A stretch of 64,000 nucleotides of DNA, from assembly GCF_019357415.1 (NCBI RefSeq), contig NZ_CP048410.1:620001-684000 (forward strand), written 5' to 3'. Positions 53,992-63,181 of the stretch are shown one piece after another. The notes below the pieces were generated by a model. That model was not told where the DNA came from. It did not search any database and was given only the letters and a program-made list of their open reading frames with translations. The stretch is from Gramella sp. MT6. Lineage in GTDB: Bacteria > Bacteroidota > Bacteroidia > Flavobacteriales > Flavobacteriaceae. The number at the start of each line of letters is the position of its first letter. The first letter of the stretch is position 1. Both the position numbers and the translations under genes were made by a program.

Positions 53992-55311
53992 CTACTTGTT
54001 AATGGATAGATCAAAACTTAACTGTTCTAATGATTTTCCTTTAGTTTCCGGCATCATAAAGATCACAAATATCAGCTGAAGTACCATCATAAAGGCGAAA
54101 AATGCGAATACATAACCAGGACCAATATTGGTGAACAAATACGGAATAGTGGATGGAATAATCGCTGCCAGCACCCAATGGGTGGAAGACCCGAATGCCT
54201 GTCCCGAAGCTCTTAAACGGTTAGGGAAAATTTCAGAAATAAATACCCAGATAACCGCTCCCTGACCTATAGCGTGAGATGCTATAAAAAGAAATAGAAA
54301 AATAGGCACCCATAATCCGCCCCAGTTAAGGAAGAAGGCAGCGGCCACCAGCGTTAATGAGATGATATAACCTATGGATCCAAATAGCATCAATTGTTTT
54401 CTTCCCAGTCTATCTATAAGGAAAACTCCTAATAAGGTAAAAAGAAGGTTCACCACCCCTATCCCGATACTGCTCAGCAGGGCGGTACTTTCACCCAACC
54501 CGGCAGATTCAAAGATCCTCGGGGCATAATAAAGAAAAGCATTTATCCCAGATAGCTGATTGAAAAATGCAATGAGAAATGCAAGAATCAACGGAAAGCG
54601 ATATTTTTTCATGAAGATATTCTCTCCGGTAAGTTCCTTTTCGTCCAGATCTTTAATTTCCTGGAGCTTCTTTTGTATATCCATATCGGGATGAATAATA
54701 GCTAGAACTTTTTCAGCTTCTGCAAACCTTCCCTTGGAAACCAGCCATCGCGGACTCCTGGGAATAAGGAAAACAAAGATGAGATAGAGAAATGCTGGTA
54801 CAGCTTCTATACCGACCATCCATCTCCACGGTTCCTCGCCGGTATTCCGCAGTAAATAATTTGAAAGAAAAGCGATCAGGATCCCTAATACGATATTGAA
54901 TTGATAGAGCGAAACCAGTTTACCCCGCTGGTTTGCCGGGGCGATCTCTGAAACAAAGGCAGGTGCCGCAATGGTGGAGGCTCCAACTCCCAGTCCTCCT
55001 AAAAATCTGAATACAGCAAAGGTAATGGGATCGTTGGAAAGGGCAGATCCCAGTGCTGAAACGAAATATAAAACCCCAATGATCATAAGGGTGTTCTTAC
55101 GCCCAATCTTATTGGTAGGTATCCCTCCGAAAACAGCTCCGACAACGGTTCCCCAAAGGGCCATGGCCATCACCACAGAACCATGAAAAGCGTCTGAGGT
55201 ATTCCATAATGCCTGAAGCTGTTTATCTGCTCCAGATATCACCACCGTATCAAATCCAAATAAAAAACCGGCCAAAGCCGCACTAATAGACCAGGTAAGA
55301 ATTTTGTTCAT
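53992..55311 (-). CDS. Sugar porter (MFS), fructose or sucrose type
   Basis: The 439-residue protein is a 12-helix sugar porter: GRKNTLM after segment 2, RSPRWLVSKGR between segments 6 and 7 side, DRLGRKQLM in the second half, and PETKGKSLEQL at the end. It imports a hexose or sucrose across the inner membrane by proton symport or facilitation. It is the first gene of the porter-GH32 operon, with a hairpin upstream. Confidence 0.9.
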   Translation of the reverse strand: MNKILTWSISAALAGFLFGFDTVVISGADKQLQALWNTSDAFHGSVVMAMALWGTVVGAVFGGIPTNKIGRKNTLMIIGVLYFVSALGSALSNDPITFAVFRFLGGLGVGASTIAAPAFVSEIAPANQRGKLVSLYQFNIVLGILIAFLSNYLLRNTGEEPWRWMVGIEAVPAFLYLIFVFLIPRSPRWLVSKGRFAEAEKVLAIIHPDMDIQKKLQEIKDLDEKELTGENIFMKKYRFPLILAFLIAFFNQLSGINAFLYYAPRIFESAGLGESTALLSSIGIGVVNLLFTLLGVFLIDRLGRKQLMLFGSIGYIISLTLVAAAFFLNWGGLWVPIFLFLFIASHAIGQGAVIWVFISEIFPNRLRASGQAFGSSTHWVLAAIIPSTIPYLFTNIGPGYVFAFFAFMMVLQLIFVIFMMPETKGKSLEQLSFDLSINK

Positions 55312-55349
55312 TTTCAGAGTTTAAAGATCATATCCTTTCAGCTTATTAA

Positions 55350-55388
55350 AAGATCAAAATAAACCGGATATAAATACCCGGTTTATGC
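55350..55388 (-). terminator. Intrinsic terminator of the DUF3857 operon
   Basis: ATAAACCGG and CCGGTTTAT (55359-55367 and 55378-55386) form a perfect 9-bp stem with a 10-base loop; on the minus strand it continues as TTTTGATC. It follows the stop at 55490 by about 100 bases and precedes the sugar porter gene. Confidence 0.75.
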
Positions 55389-55489
55389 AAATTTTCGAGG
55401 TAGAATTTAAGAATATTTCATTAAAAGCGCCACTAAATTGCGAACTATCCTCTGATTTTATGATATATAAAAATGAACTACTCTTTTTT

Positions 55490-57661
55490 CTAAGTTCTTT
55501 TCAAAAGTATTTTTTCATTGGTGAACTGTCTTGCCGAATCAAGGAATTCGATCATTTCTGGCCAGTTTTCATTTGGTTCATAATTGTGACGGTATTCCTT
55601 TTTTGCTTCTATAACTAGGGTATTACCTTCAAGTCTTGCCGAACTTTCAAATCCGCCAGTCTCAATTTCTACCTTAGTATTCAGGTTTTCGTATCCTGTC
55701 ACGGAATAACCTTCAGGGATCTGAAAAACGATCTTATTACGATATACTCTGGGGAAGTTCATATAGATGTTTTCCTTTCTATCCTTTTCCTTTTCTGCGA
55801 TATCCACCTGACCGCCAATTAGCTTTCCTATTTCCACGATATAATTAGGGCCGGCCTTTTTTACAAAAACGTTGGGAGCATCATAATTGTCAGAATAACT
55901 GAAATAAGTGTCACTACCATATCTTCCTGTTTCAACGATACTGAACTCATAGTTTTCGACTTCCGGAATTTCCAGGCGCAAAGCAGCGGTTTTTTCAAAC
56001 CTCTCGGTCAGGTTTTTCTTGATCTTTTCAGATAAGGCCTGCAGCTCTCTTTCATAACGCTCACGGTGTTTATCCCTTCTCACGTGCTCCAGGAAATCAT
56101 CTGTACCATAGCGTTCATAGTCCTCTTTCACATAATCTGCGAAATACATTTTTTCCTCCTGTTCTTCTTTTTTCTGATTCCCCTTGAATTTATGCAAATT
56201 GGTAAGTTGCAACCCGCTGAAATCATCATTGATCTTAACGGTCATCTCAGATAGTTCTTCATTGTCCTGACTATTGGAAACTGGTAGTTTTCCAGAAGTC
56301 ACCGTCTTCAGCCTGCCTTTTTTATCTGCCCCCAGAAGGTAAACATCTGTTCCTTCCAGACCTTCCGGAAACTGTCCCGCACTGCCATGAAGATCGAAAT
56401 AGGATGCATAAAAAGGTGGTTCTGTATTAACTTTTAAAAAAAAGCTTACATTTTCTTTCAGTAAAAGTTCAGACATAGGCCCGTCTTCTCTCGGCGTACC
56501 TAGCACTACTTCGAAATCTATATCTTCTTTTTTAAGGATACCGGCATAACTTCTAATGAAATCCTGATCTGAATCTACAAAGGAAACTAATCCGTAATAT
56601 TCATAAGGATAATCGGCAATTCCGGCCTCTTTCACGTAGGCTGCTTCAATAAATTTTGTTAGATGCGAGTGCCGTAAATAATAATATGCCGCTATCGCTT
56701 TTTCCCTGTCATTCGCAAAAGTTTGATCAGATAGGTAAGCCTTAACATCCGGATAAATTCCTGCGGGCTCCAATGCATCTGCAAAATATTCAAATGCCTG
56801 GTCCATATCTACTTTTTCAAGGATCACATCCTCCCTTTCAGATAAGAAAGCCTTGGCTCTTTTTTCGTATTTCCCGTTACTGGCAAAGTAAACGTGGAAC
56901 TTATAAGCCGGCTTTTCCTGCATGGGATAGAACCAGCGTGGGAAATCATATTTTGGCAGGTCGTGTGCGACCAACTCATATTTTCTGAAACTCTTTTTCC
57001 CGGTCTCCAGCTTCTTAAGTTCAGGAGCATCATTTACCGAATTGAAACTTACAAAAAAGTCGTTCTCTGTTTCCAGGTAAAACTTATAGTCCACGATGGG
57101 ATATTCATCTGCCAGCACTTCTTCTACCGCATCAAAATTGATAGAAGAAAACCAGGTATAAGGTTTTTCATGATAGGAGTAATAATCCAGGATATCTCCA
57201 ACTTCAAGGTTAGAAATGGCCAGTTTCTGTACTCCATCTGTAACCACTATCTCATTCTCCACATCGATCTCCCGCTCGGTTCCATCTGGTTTTATAACCT
57301 TAAGCCCTACAATGCTTCCTTCTTCAAAATTCCATAGGGACCAACCCTGCCTGGACTTGAGCTCGGTATTAAAGGTGAATTCCGAATAATCTTCAACAGC
57401 CGCCTTATCGAGCAATTTTATACGTTCGCGAGTAGACCGGCCATAGGTGACATTCTTTAAAAATTTATGGTAATCGTGATTCACGTTCTTTAACAGGATC
57501 ACTGCTGACTCATTCTTCCATTTATCAGGAACTTCGGTCACATTTTTATAGGCGTCGTTCGCGCCCCAGAAGAATTCCCTTATCTCCTCTTCATCCTTCT
57601 TTTGTGCGAAAATGATATTGGACAAAATAAGAGCGAGAATGGTTAGTAGCCTTGTTTTCAT
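55490..57661 (-). CDS. DUF3857 protein with degenerate transglutaminase part
   Basis: The 723-residue protein has a signal peptide (about 19 residues, ending IFAQ), an N-terminal DUF3857 beta domain (LKVIKPDGTEREIDVEN; LEVGDILDYYSYHE) and a transglutaminase-like region around residues 310-430. There the catalytic Cys-His-Asp triad seen in the neighbour is not present: the segment with GLVSFVDSDQDFIRSYAGIL has no GDC, and the histidine block is lost. It is probably a non-enzymatic paralogue. Its start is 5 bases after the stop of the active-looking paralogue, in one operon. Confidence 0.83.
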   Translation of the reverse strand: MKTRLLTILALILSNIIFAQKKDEEEIREFFWGANDAYKNVTEVPDKWKNESAVILLKNVNHDYHKFLKNVTYGRSTRERIKLLDKAAVEDYSEFTFNTELKSRQGWSLWNFEEGSIVGLKVIKPDGTEREIDVENEIVVTDGVQKLAISNLEVGDILDYYSYHEKPYTWFSSINFDAVEEVLADEYPIVDYKFYLETENDFFVSFNSVNDAPELKKLETGKKSFRKYELVAHDLPKYDFPRWFYPMQEKPAYKFHVYFASNGKYEKRAKAFLSEREDVILEKVDMDQAFEYFADALEPAGIYPDVKAYLSDQTFANDREKAIAAYYYLRHSHLTKFIEAAYVKEAGIADYPYEYYGLVSFVDSDQDFIRSYAGILKKEDIDFEVVLGTPREDGPMSELLLKENVSFFLKVNTEPPFYASYFDLHGSAGQFPEGLEGTDVYLLGADKKGRLKTVTSGKLPVSNSQDNEELSEMTVKINDDFSGLQLTNLHKFKGNQKKEEQEEKMYFADYVKEDYERYGTDDFLEHVRRDKHRERYERELQALSEKIKKNLTERFEKTAALRLEIPEVENYEFSIVETGRYGSDTYFSYSDNYDAPNVFVKKAGPNYIVEIGKLIGGQVDIAEKEKDRKENIYMNFPRVYRNKIVFQIPEGYSVTGYENLNTKVEIETGGFESSARLEGNTLVIEAKKEYRHNYEPNENWPEMIEFLDSARQFTNEKILLKRT

Positions 57662-57666
57662 AGTTT

Positions 57667-59589
57667 CTAGCCTTTGGTTAAGATAATTTGTTCGTTATAT
57701 AGCTGGTTTAGTTGTTCGATAAAGCCATCCCACTCCGCAAAATCTTCGGTCTCCACTTTTGCATTTTCGATCCTGAATTCTTTTTGATAGACGATCTCCC
57801 CTTTCTCCTGAAAGAATTTTACAGATAATCGAAAATCTTCATTCTCGAGTGAAATGCTTTCTGGGATATGAGACACTTTATAGCCTTCAGGAATCTTAAG
57901 CTTAAAAGTGGAATGCAGATCTTTTTTATAATTGAAAATAAAGTCTGTCTCCCTTTCTTTCATGAGGTAATTAGATAGTTCCTTATCTATATCCAGATCT
58001 ATATAGACCTCATCATCAAATTCTGAAACTGCGTTCTGCACTGCGATCTCGTAATTCACATTAAGATCGAGGTCACGGTTTTCCAGATCTGAAGTTTCTA
58101 TGGAGGAAACACTGATATTGCTATTTCCATTTCTTAAATAATATTCCAGGAATTCATCTTTTTTATCGTTTTTCAGGGAATGAAAGAACGACAACAGGCT
58201 TGCCCGGCTCTCTCCCTGGAAATTCTTGGTCACCTCACCTTCCAGACTGCCGTCTACCAGTTTCAGGTCATATTGAACTTCTTCAGCATTAAAATTGGCC
58301 TGGTGTACCGGGATATTTTCAAGGATAAAATCATCTCCATTTTCGATGAGCACTTGCTTACCCTGGATACGATCTGCAAATTCACCCATAGAATTGAATT
58401 CTTCGGTCCCGTCCAGGAACAAGGGTTTTCCATCAAGCCAAACAGTGCAGATCATGTGATTGTCTACAGATAAGTTAGGCGTGGAGTAATCGTAGGCGAT
58501 ATGTTTGGTTCCTACCCAGGTTAACCTCGCATCAAACCCAGCTTCGGTAAGCATTTGCTTGGTGAGGTTCGCCATTCCCTTACAATCGCCATAGCGCTTA
58601 TTGAATACATTCGACGCTTCATCCGGTTTAAAACCGGCGATGCCATCTTCAAAAGCGATATACCTTATATTATCCTGGATCCAATAATAGATATTCCTGA
58701 TCTTCTCCTCTTCTGTTGCCGCATTTGCAGTTAATTCTGCTACTTTATCCTTAATGTCGGCATTATCGTTCTCAAGTTCATCTACCAGAGATTTATACCA
58801 GTTATAGAGGTCGTGGGTAGTTTTAAATATCTTTTGCTCCTGTCCATTATCGGTATATGATTTAGGCAGTATAAGAATATGAGGATATACATAGCTGGGT
58901 CCGGGTGCATTTGGATCATCATAATGGCCGTTAGCCATTTTCAAAACGTAGGTATACCTGCTCGAACCATTTTTTTCCTGGGAAACCGACTTCTGAATAT
59001 CGTATCCATCAAAGTTCATTTCACGGAGTTCTAAATTCAACCATTCCGGGATCTCTATGCTGATCTTCCTCTCTAACGCAGGATAGTCATCAATGAAATA
59101 AACGTTCGTAAAATATTTGATATCCCTGTATTCTTTAGTGATCTCAGCATTATAGGTAAATGCATTCACAGGAAAGTCCAGGTACACATGTTTTACCCGT
59201 ACATCGTTATGAAAAAGATCATCGCTGGTATAGGCTTCATCTTTCACAAAATGATCTGTTCTCTTCTGATTCTTGCTTTCCACCTCAAAATCGGTCACCT
59301 CAGACTCTCCATCATAGAAAGTATAATACCTGATATCTGCCCGGCTATCCAGGTTAATTAAGGTACTCTGGTTTTTTTTGGTCACGGTCACCTTGCCTGC
59401 TCTCCCGTCCAGGTCAAAACTTATTTCATCATGATTCTTAAGAAAAGCCACCTGATCATCGGGAAAAAGTTCCTTTAATTCCCTGGCAATCGTCACATCT
59501 TCTGCTGGAGGTGCCTGATGTTTCTGCCCATAGATATCCCTGCTCCCAAATAGAGAAAGGGCAAGAAAACCCCACAAAAAATTTTTCAT
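57667..59589 (-). CDS. DUF3857-transglutaminase-like secreted protein
   Basis: A 640-residue protein with a signal peptide, a DUF3857 domain (about residues 50-230) and a transglutaminase-like core with an intact triad: RYGDCKGMANL (Cys, about residue 335), DNHMICTVW (His, about 377) and LFLDGTEEF (Asp, about 391). It should be a periplasmic cysteine peptidase or transamidase; the substrate is unknown. C-terminal beta domain follows. It is the first gene of a two-gene operon with its degenerate paralogue. Confidence 0.87.
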   Translation of the reverse strand: MKNFLWGFLALSLFGSRDIYGQKHQAPPAEDVTIARELKELFPDDQVAFLKNHDEISFDLDGRAGKVTVTKKNQSTLINLDSRADIRYYTFYDGESEVTDFEVESKNQKRTDHFVKDEAYTSDDLFHNDVRVKHVYLDFPVNAFTYNAEITKEYRDIKYFTNVYFIDDYPALERKISIEIPEWLNLELREMNFDGYDIQKSVSQEKNGSSRYTYVLKMANGHYDDPNAPGPSYVYPHILILPKSYTDNGQEQKIFKTTHDLYNWYKSLVDELENDNADIKDKVAELTANAATEEEKIRNIYYWIQDNIRYIAFEDGIAGFKPDEASNVFNKRYGDCKGMANLTKQMLTEAGFDARLTWVGTKHIAYDYSTPNLSVDNHMICTVWLDGKPLFLDGTEEFNSMGEFADRIQGKQVLIENGDDFILENIPVHQANFNAEEVQYDLKLVDGSLEGEVTKNFQGESRASLLSFFHSLKNDKKDEFLEYYLRNGNSNISVSSIETSDLENRDLDLNVNYEIAVQNAVSEFDDEVYIDLDIDKELSNYLMKERETDFIFNYKKDLHSTFKLKIPEGYKVSHIPESISLENEDFRLSVKFFQEKGEIVYQKEFRIENAKVETEDFAEWDGFIEQLNQLYNEQIILTKG

Positions 59590-59899
59590 ATGATTGATAG
59601 TTAGACAGCTAAAATATTTTTTATTTCCTAAAAACTTAAAGTTTTGTTTATTTTTTTATGAAAATCATTGAAAAATAACCATTTAAAGAAAATATTTACT
59701 GTTCATCCTTTTGAGTTGAGGGAACCAATGAGATTATAACGGTCCTCCATAAAAATAACTCACATTTCTATTTAGCCAGTTTCAGGATTAGAATATTTCG
59801 GTATTTAAATATTATCTTCATAAAACTCTAATGATCATACAATTAAATCAAACCCAATAATCCAAGAGTAATTCAAACAGCGTCTTACAACTCACCTGC
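59590..59899. other. Divergent intergenic region
   Basis: No supported coding frame is seen in this AT-rich stretch between two divergently transcribed genes. It should hold two promoters; TATTTTAG on the minus strand near 59615 is a near match to the -7 consensus. No repeats or hairpins stand out. Confidence 0.5.
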
Positions 59900-60385
59900 A
59901 TGAAAAAGGCCCTTTTTACTTTGCTACTATTGCATGCTACTATGGGCTATGCTCAATCCTGGCTTACACGTGAAGATACTTACTGGTTTGCCAGTACTGG
60001 AGTAGACCTTCGAAACGCAACTTTTGGAGGCACAGTAAACGATGCGGCTTATGATGGTACATTTTCTATAGGTTATAGAAATGCTGGGTTTAGTATAATC
60101 GCTTATTATGAAACCTTTACTGCCATAGAATATGAATCTTTTGGTATTAACCCAGGCTTCGTAATAAGACCAGGTAAAAAATTTATTCCAATAGGGGATA
60201 TTTCTCTTTCCTTCATTAGAAGACCCTGGAAAACCTATCCATCCCTGGCCTTTAATGCTCGCTTTGAATATCATTTCGACAGATTCTTTGTTTATCTCCG
60301 TGGAGAGAATCGCTGGCGTACCGACTATGATTTTTACCAGTTTTCGGTGTACGGTGGCTTCAGTATCAAGTTTGGATTTGACTGA
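59900..60385 (+). CDS. Secreted outer-membrane-barrel-like protein
   Basis: The 161-residue protein has a signal peptide (about 19 residues, ending GYAQ) and strand-like alternation (FASTGVDLRNATFGG; DGTFSIGYRNAGFSIIAYYE; FVYLRGENRWRTDYDF), ending in GGFSIKFGFD, a barrel-type C-terminus. No named family. Single gene, divergent from the DUF3857 operon. Confidence 0.68.
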   Translation: MKKALFTLLLLHATMGYAQSWLTREDTYWFASTGVDLRNATFGGTVNDAAYDGTFSIGYRNAGFSIIAYYETFTAIEYESFGINPGFVIRPGKKFIPIGDISLSFIRRPWKTYPSLAFNARFEYHFDRFFVYLRGENRWRTDYDFYQFSVYGGFSIKFGFD

Positions 60386-60480
60386 TACTCCTGAATTTAT
60401 AACCGATTCAGCTTTGTAATAAATTTAACTTCAACTAATCAAATTTTCAATATTTTTGGCCCCTGTCCAACGAATCTATT

Positions 60481-61197
60481 ATGGAGATTTTTTTACAACC
60501 CGATACCTGGGTCGCTTTACTTACTTTAACTTTCCTGGAAATAGTTCTGGGAATAGATAACATCATCTTTATTTCACTGGTTGCCGGCAGAGTACCTGAG
60601 GCAGATCAGAAAAGAGCACGTTTGGGCGGGTTAACCATCGCCCTGGTAATGAGGATCCTTTTGCTTTTAAGTATTACCTGGATCATAGGGCTTACCAAGC
60701 CTGTACTTACAGTGGCAGATTTCGAACTCAGCTGGCGGGACATTATTCTTATTGCCGGAGGTATATTTCTGCTGGTAAAAAGTACACTGGAAATTCACCA
60801 CAAGGTCGAAGGACAGGAAAACGATCCTGAAACCGGCACGCCATCAAAAACCATGGATTTCACCTCAGCCATCATACAGATCGTGCTGCTGGATATCGTC
60901 TTTTCTTTCGACTCGATCCTTACTGCCGTTGGTCTTACAGATGAGATTTTATTAATGATCATCGCCGTTGTTATTGCCATTATTGTCATGATGATATTTG
61001 CAAAACCGGTAGGCGAATTTGTAAATAATCACCCTACCATACAAATACTGGCTCTTTCGTTTTTAATACTTATAGGCGTTATGCTAATTGTTGAAGGAGC
61101 ACATTACCATGTACCGAAGGGATATATCTATTTCGCGGTATTCTTCTCATTAGCCATAGAAATGCTGAACATGAGGTACCGGAAAAAGAACACTTAA
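60481..61197 (+). CDS. TerC family membrane protein
   Basis: The 238-residue protein has seven or so hydrophobic segments and TerC motifs: TFLEIVLGIDNIIFISL near the start and IVLLDIVFSFDSILTAVGL in the second half, each with conserved acidic residues in helices. TerC proteins have been linked to metal (manganese) export or tellurite resistance, and to membrane protein processing; here no tellurite genes are near, so a metal-related role is more likely. Single gene. Confidence 0.88.
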   Translation: MEIFLQPDTWVALLTLTFLEIVLGIDNIIFISLVAGRVPEADQKRARLGGLTIALVMRILLLLSITWIIGLTKPVLTVADFELSWRDIILIAGGIFLLVKSTLEIHHKVEGQENDPETGTPSKTMDFTSAIIQIVLLDIVFSFDSILTAVGLTDEILLMIIAVVIAIIVMMIFAKPVGEFVNNHPTIQILALSFLILIGVMLIVEGAHYHVPKGYIYFAVFFSLAIEMLNMRYRKKNT

Positions 61198-61208
61198 AAA
61201 ATCTCAAT

Positions 61209-61787
61209 TTAGTCCAGCACCTCGTAATTTATTGGTTTAAAGCTTCCGCCATTACTGTCTTCCGCAGAACATGCGGTTAAACCTACGATGAGATCCATTT
61301 TCGCCTCAAAAAGCACATAATCTCCGGCTTTACTGAGGGGTGGTTTTACTGTGATCCTTCCAAAGGTATCGAACTGCACATTCATGAAAATATTGAAGGC
61401 CGTAGGGATATCATCTGGTTCGATATTATATTTTGCAAGATTGGTATGAAGGTTCTCAAAACAACTGGGATGATATTGAGAGTCGCGGTACATAATCTTA
61501 AAAGTTTCAGGGCTGCATGGTGCCAGTAAAAAGTCATTACGCCCGTTGGTATCCTCCAGTATCTCCATCATTTTATTACTGCGATTGCTCCAAATGTAAT
61601 TACCCTTAGTAATGAGAATACTTTCTTCAAAATCGAGCGTTTTTCCGCTGGAGATCTTTTCCCTCACATCTTCTGCATTAAAGATCACCATATCGCTTAC
61701 CTGCTCACCTAAAGGATCCACTACTTTTAAGAGCTGACCCTTTTTCATTTTAAAAGCTGCGCCGCTTTGCTTTTCTATTACCTGCAT
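61209..61787 (-). CDS. DUF1989 (urea carboxylase-associated) family protein
   Basis: The 192-residue protein belongs to the DUF1989 family, found beside urea/guanidine carboxylase genes in other bacteria: FKMKKGQLLKVVDPLGEQVSD, LLAPCSPETF, YHPSCFENL, then NIFMNVQFDTFGRITV and the C-terminal LTACSAEDSNGGSFKPI. Conserved Cys and His residues suggest a metal-binding site. The family's own reaction is not settled. It is the last gene of a three-gene unit with PaiB-like and GntA-like genes (gaps 15 and 5 bases), and it converges with terC. Confidence 0.86.
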   Translation of the reverse strand: MQVIEKQSGAAFKMKKGQLLKVVDPLGEQVSDMVIFNAEDVREKISSGKTLDFEESILITKGNYIWSNRSNKMMEILEDTNGRNDFLLAPCSPETFKIMYRDSQYHPSCFENLHTNLAKYNIEPDDIPTAFNIFMNVQFDTFGRITVKPPLSKAGDYVLFEAKMDLIVGLTACSAEDSNGGSFKPINYEVLD

Positions 61788-61802
61788 ATTCTTTCTTCCG
61801 TC

Positions 61803-62420
61803 TTATCTAATTTTATTTTCATTCTTTATAGCCTTACCCAGTTCCTCTTTCATACAGTTTCCAGAAGAATTTAGATTTTCAACTACCGCTTCCACATCAT
61901 GTTTGGGATAGGATTGATGTAATTTAGCAACTCCTTCAACCTTTACCGGTTGTAACCAGAAACCTGTGATAAGCGGCAAATGCTCATCCAGCATTGGTTT
62001 TGGAATATCACCGTAATACAGCGGAGAATCCTGTTCTTTCTCAAATTGCTTTACCAGATTTTCCAGAGAATTTTCCAGTTCCTCTCTCGTTTGTAATTTC
62101 ACCTGCGCATTTACATGCACAGCGGTATAATCCCAGGTACTTATGTCTTTTTCTTTGTACCACGAAGATGAAATATAGCTATGTGGCCCATGAAAAATGA
62201 TCAAAGCTTCAGAGCCGTCCTTTACCAAAGCCGCTTGTTCATTATGGTTTGCCAGGTGGGAATATAATTGCCATTCTGCCTCATTTCCCTCAATAAGCAC
62301 GGGAAGATGGGTCGCCATGAGCCTGTTTCCGTTCATAATAACCGTGGCAAAGGGATTTTCTCTGATAAAGGAAAAGACGAATTTTTTATCGTCTTTCTTA
62401 TATTTCTCTGGTCTGTACAT
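61803..62420 (-). CDS. PaiB-like FMN-binding protein
   Basis: The 205-residue protein is of the FMN-binding negative regulator (PaiB) family: MYRPEKYKKDDKKFVFSFI, NPFATVIMNGNRLMATHLPVL, then ALIIFHGPHSYISSSWY and WDYTAVHVNAQ, a split-barrel flavin fold. In Bacillus it is called a transcriptional regulator, but the fold is that of a flavoenzyme. Located between GntA-like and DUF1989 genes on the same strand with tiny spacers, so it probably shares their metabolic role. Confidence 0.87.
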   Translation of the reverse strand: MYRPEKYKKDDKKFVFSFIRENPFATVIMNGNRLMATHLPVLIEGNEAEWQLYSHLANHNEQAALVKDGSEALIIFHGPHSYISSSWYKEKDISTWDYTAVHVNAQVKLQTREELENSLENLVKQFEKEQDSPLYYGDIPKPMLDEHLPLITGFWLQPVKVEGVAKLHQSYPKHDVEAVVENLNSSGNCMKEELGKAIKNENKIR

Positions 62421-62425
62421 TCATT

Positions 62426-63121
62426 CTAATTACTGTGAAAAGGACATTTCCAATCTTTTTCCACTTTTCTACCACTATACTGTCTAGCCTCACTATTAGT
62501 TCCAAAATCCTGCAACATAGGATTTATTGAACCCTGCAATTCCTTATCCCGGTCTCTAATCCTGTCTCGTACCGTTTCATAACTCCCCATTTCACGGAGT
62601 TTTTCAAATTGCCAGTGCAAATTGAAAGCTATCGTGACATAAGGACTTTGCCTCGCTTTCCTGGAAGCTCCGGGATGCATTCCTACAATATAGAATGCTC
62701 TTCCATTCAGGCTAAAACTGAAATGTTCACTTTCAGGATCTTCACTAACTGCCGAATCCCATTCCTTTTCATCTACCTTATGTAGATTCTCAAGTTGTTT
62801 CCACAGTATTTTTTCAAAGCCAATTTCGGAATAAATCGGGGATTCAGGAAATACCGCTATAAATGTTTTAAAATCATTAGATTCAAAATCATATTCTGAT
62901 ATGTATTTTTCAAGATCTGCAAGTATTTTTCGTGCGGTAGCTAAAGTTCCAAAATCTGAATAGGAATGCAATTCTACCCGGCTCATAGAAAAAACTGTTT
63001 TCGCCATGATACAGGGATGGTCATTATCCAGGATGAATTTTTCAAATTTATTTTTCAGCTCTATATTTTTTACCGGCCTTGATTTTAGGCCTTCTTTTGG
63101 AAGATTATATTTTATTTCCAT
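62426..63121 (-). CDS. GntA-like (YqcI/YcgG family) heme-dependent protein
   Basis: The 231-residue protein matches the YqcI/YcgG family, which includes the guanitoxin enzyme GntA, a heme-dependent N-hydroxylase acting on a guanidino group. Motifs: NDHPCIMAKTVF near residue 33, SYSDFG, FAVFPESP-type IAVFPESP, FYIVGMHPGASRKARQSP with the likely heme-ligand His, and a terminal NPMLQDFG with WKCPFH. The role as a hydroxylase here is inference; the partner genes 5 and 15 bases away (PaiB-like, DUF1989) make nitrogen-compound metabolism plausible. Confidence 0.85.
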   Translation of the reverse strand: MEIKYNLPKEGLKSRPVKNIELKNKFEKFILDNDHPCIMAKTVFSMSRVELHSYSDFGTLATARKILADLEKYISEYDFESNDFKTFIAVFPESPIYSEIGFEKILWKQLENLHKVDEKEWDSAVSEDPESEHFSFSLNGRAFYIVGMHPGASRKARQSPYVTIAFNLHWQFEKLREMGSYETVRDRIRDRDKELQGSINPMLQDFGTNSEARQYSGRKVEKDWKCPFHSN

Positions 63122-63171
63122 AATATTCTTATATTCAGTACTTTATACATTTAAAAAACACACCACTCAAC

Positions 63172-63181
63172 TTTGATCAAA
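63172..63181. promoter_or_regulatory. Palindrome TTTGATCAAA at a divergent start
   Basis: A perfect 10-base palindrome ends on the first base of the ATG at 63181 and lies 50 bases before the divergent GntA-like start. It could be an operator for either gene; no proof. Confidence 0.3.

Noticed and set aside
55385..55618. A 77-codon plus-strand frame overlapping the DUF3857 gene end
   Set aside because: It has a hydrophobic tail but overlaps a strong gene and contains the terminator hairpin at its start.
56894..57337. A 147-codon plus-strand frame inside the DUF3857 gene
   Set aside because: Antisense to a long gene with signal peptide and domain; composition is that of a shadow.
59927..60274. 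A 115-codon minus-strand frame over the barrel-like gene at 59900
   Set aside because: The plus-strand gene has a signal peptide and strand pattern; the opposite frame has neither.
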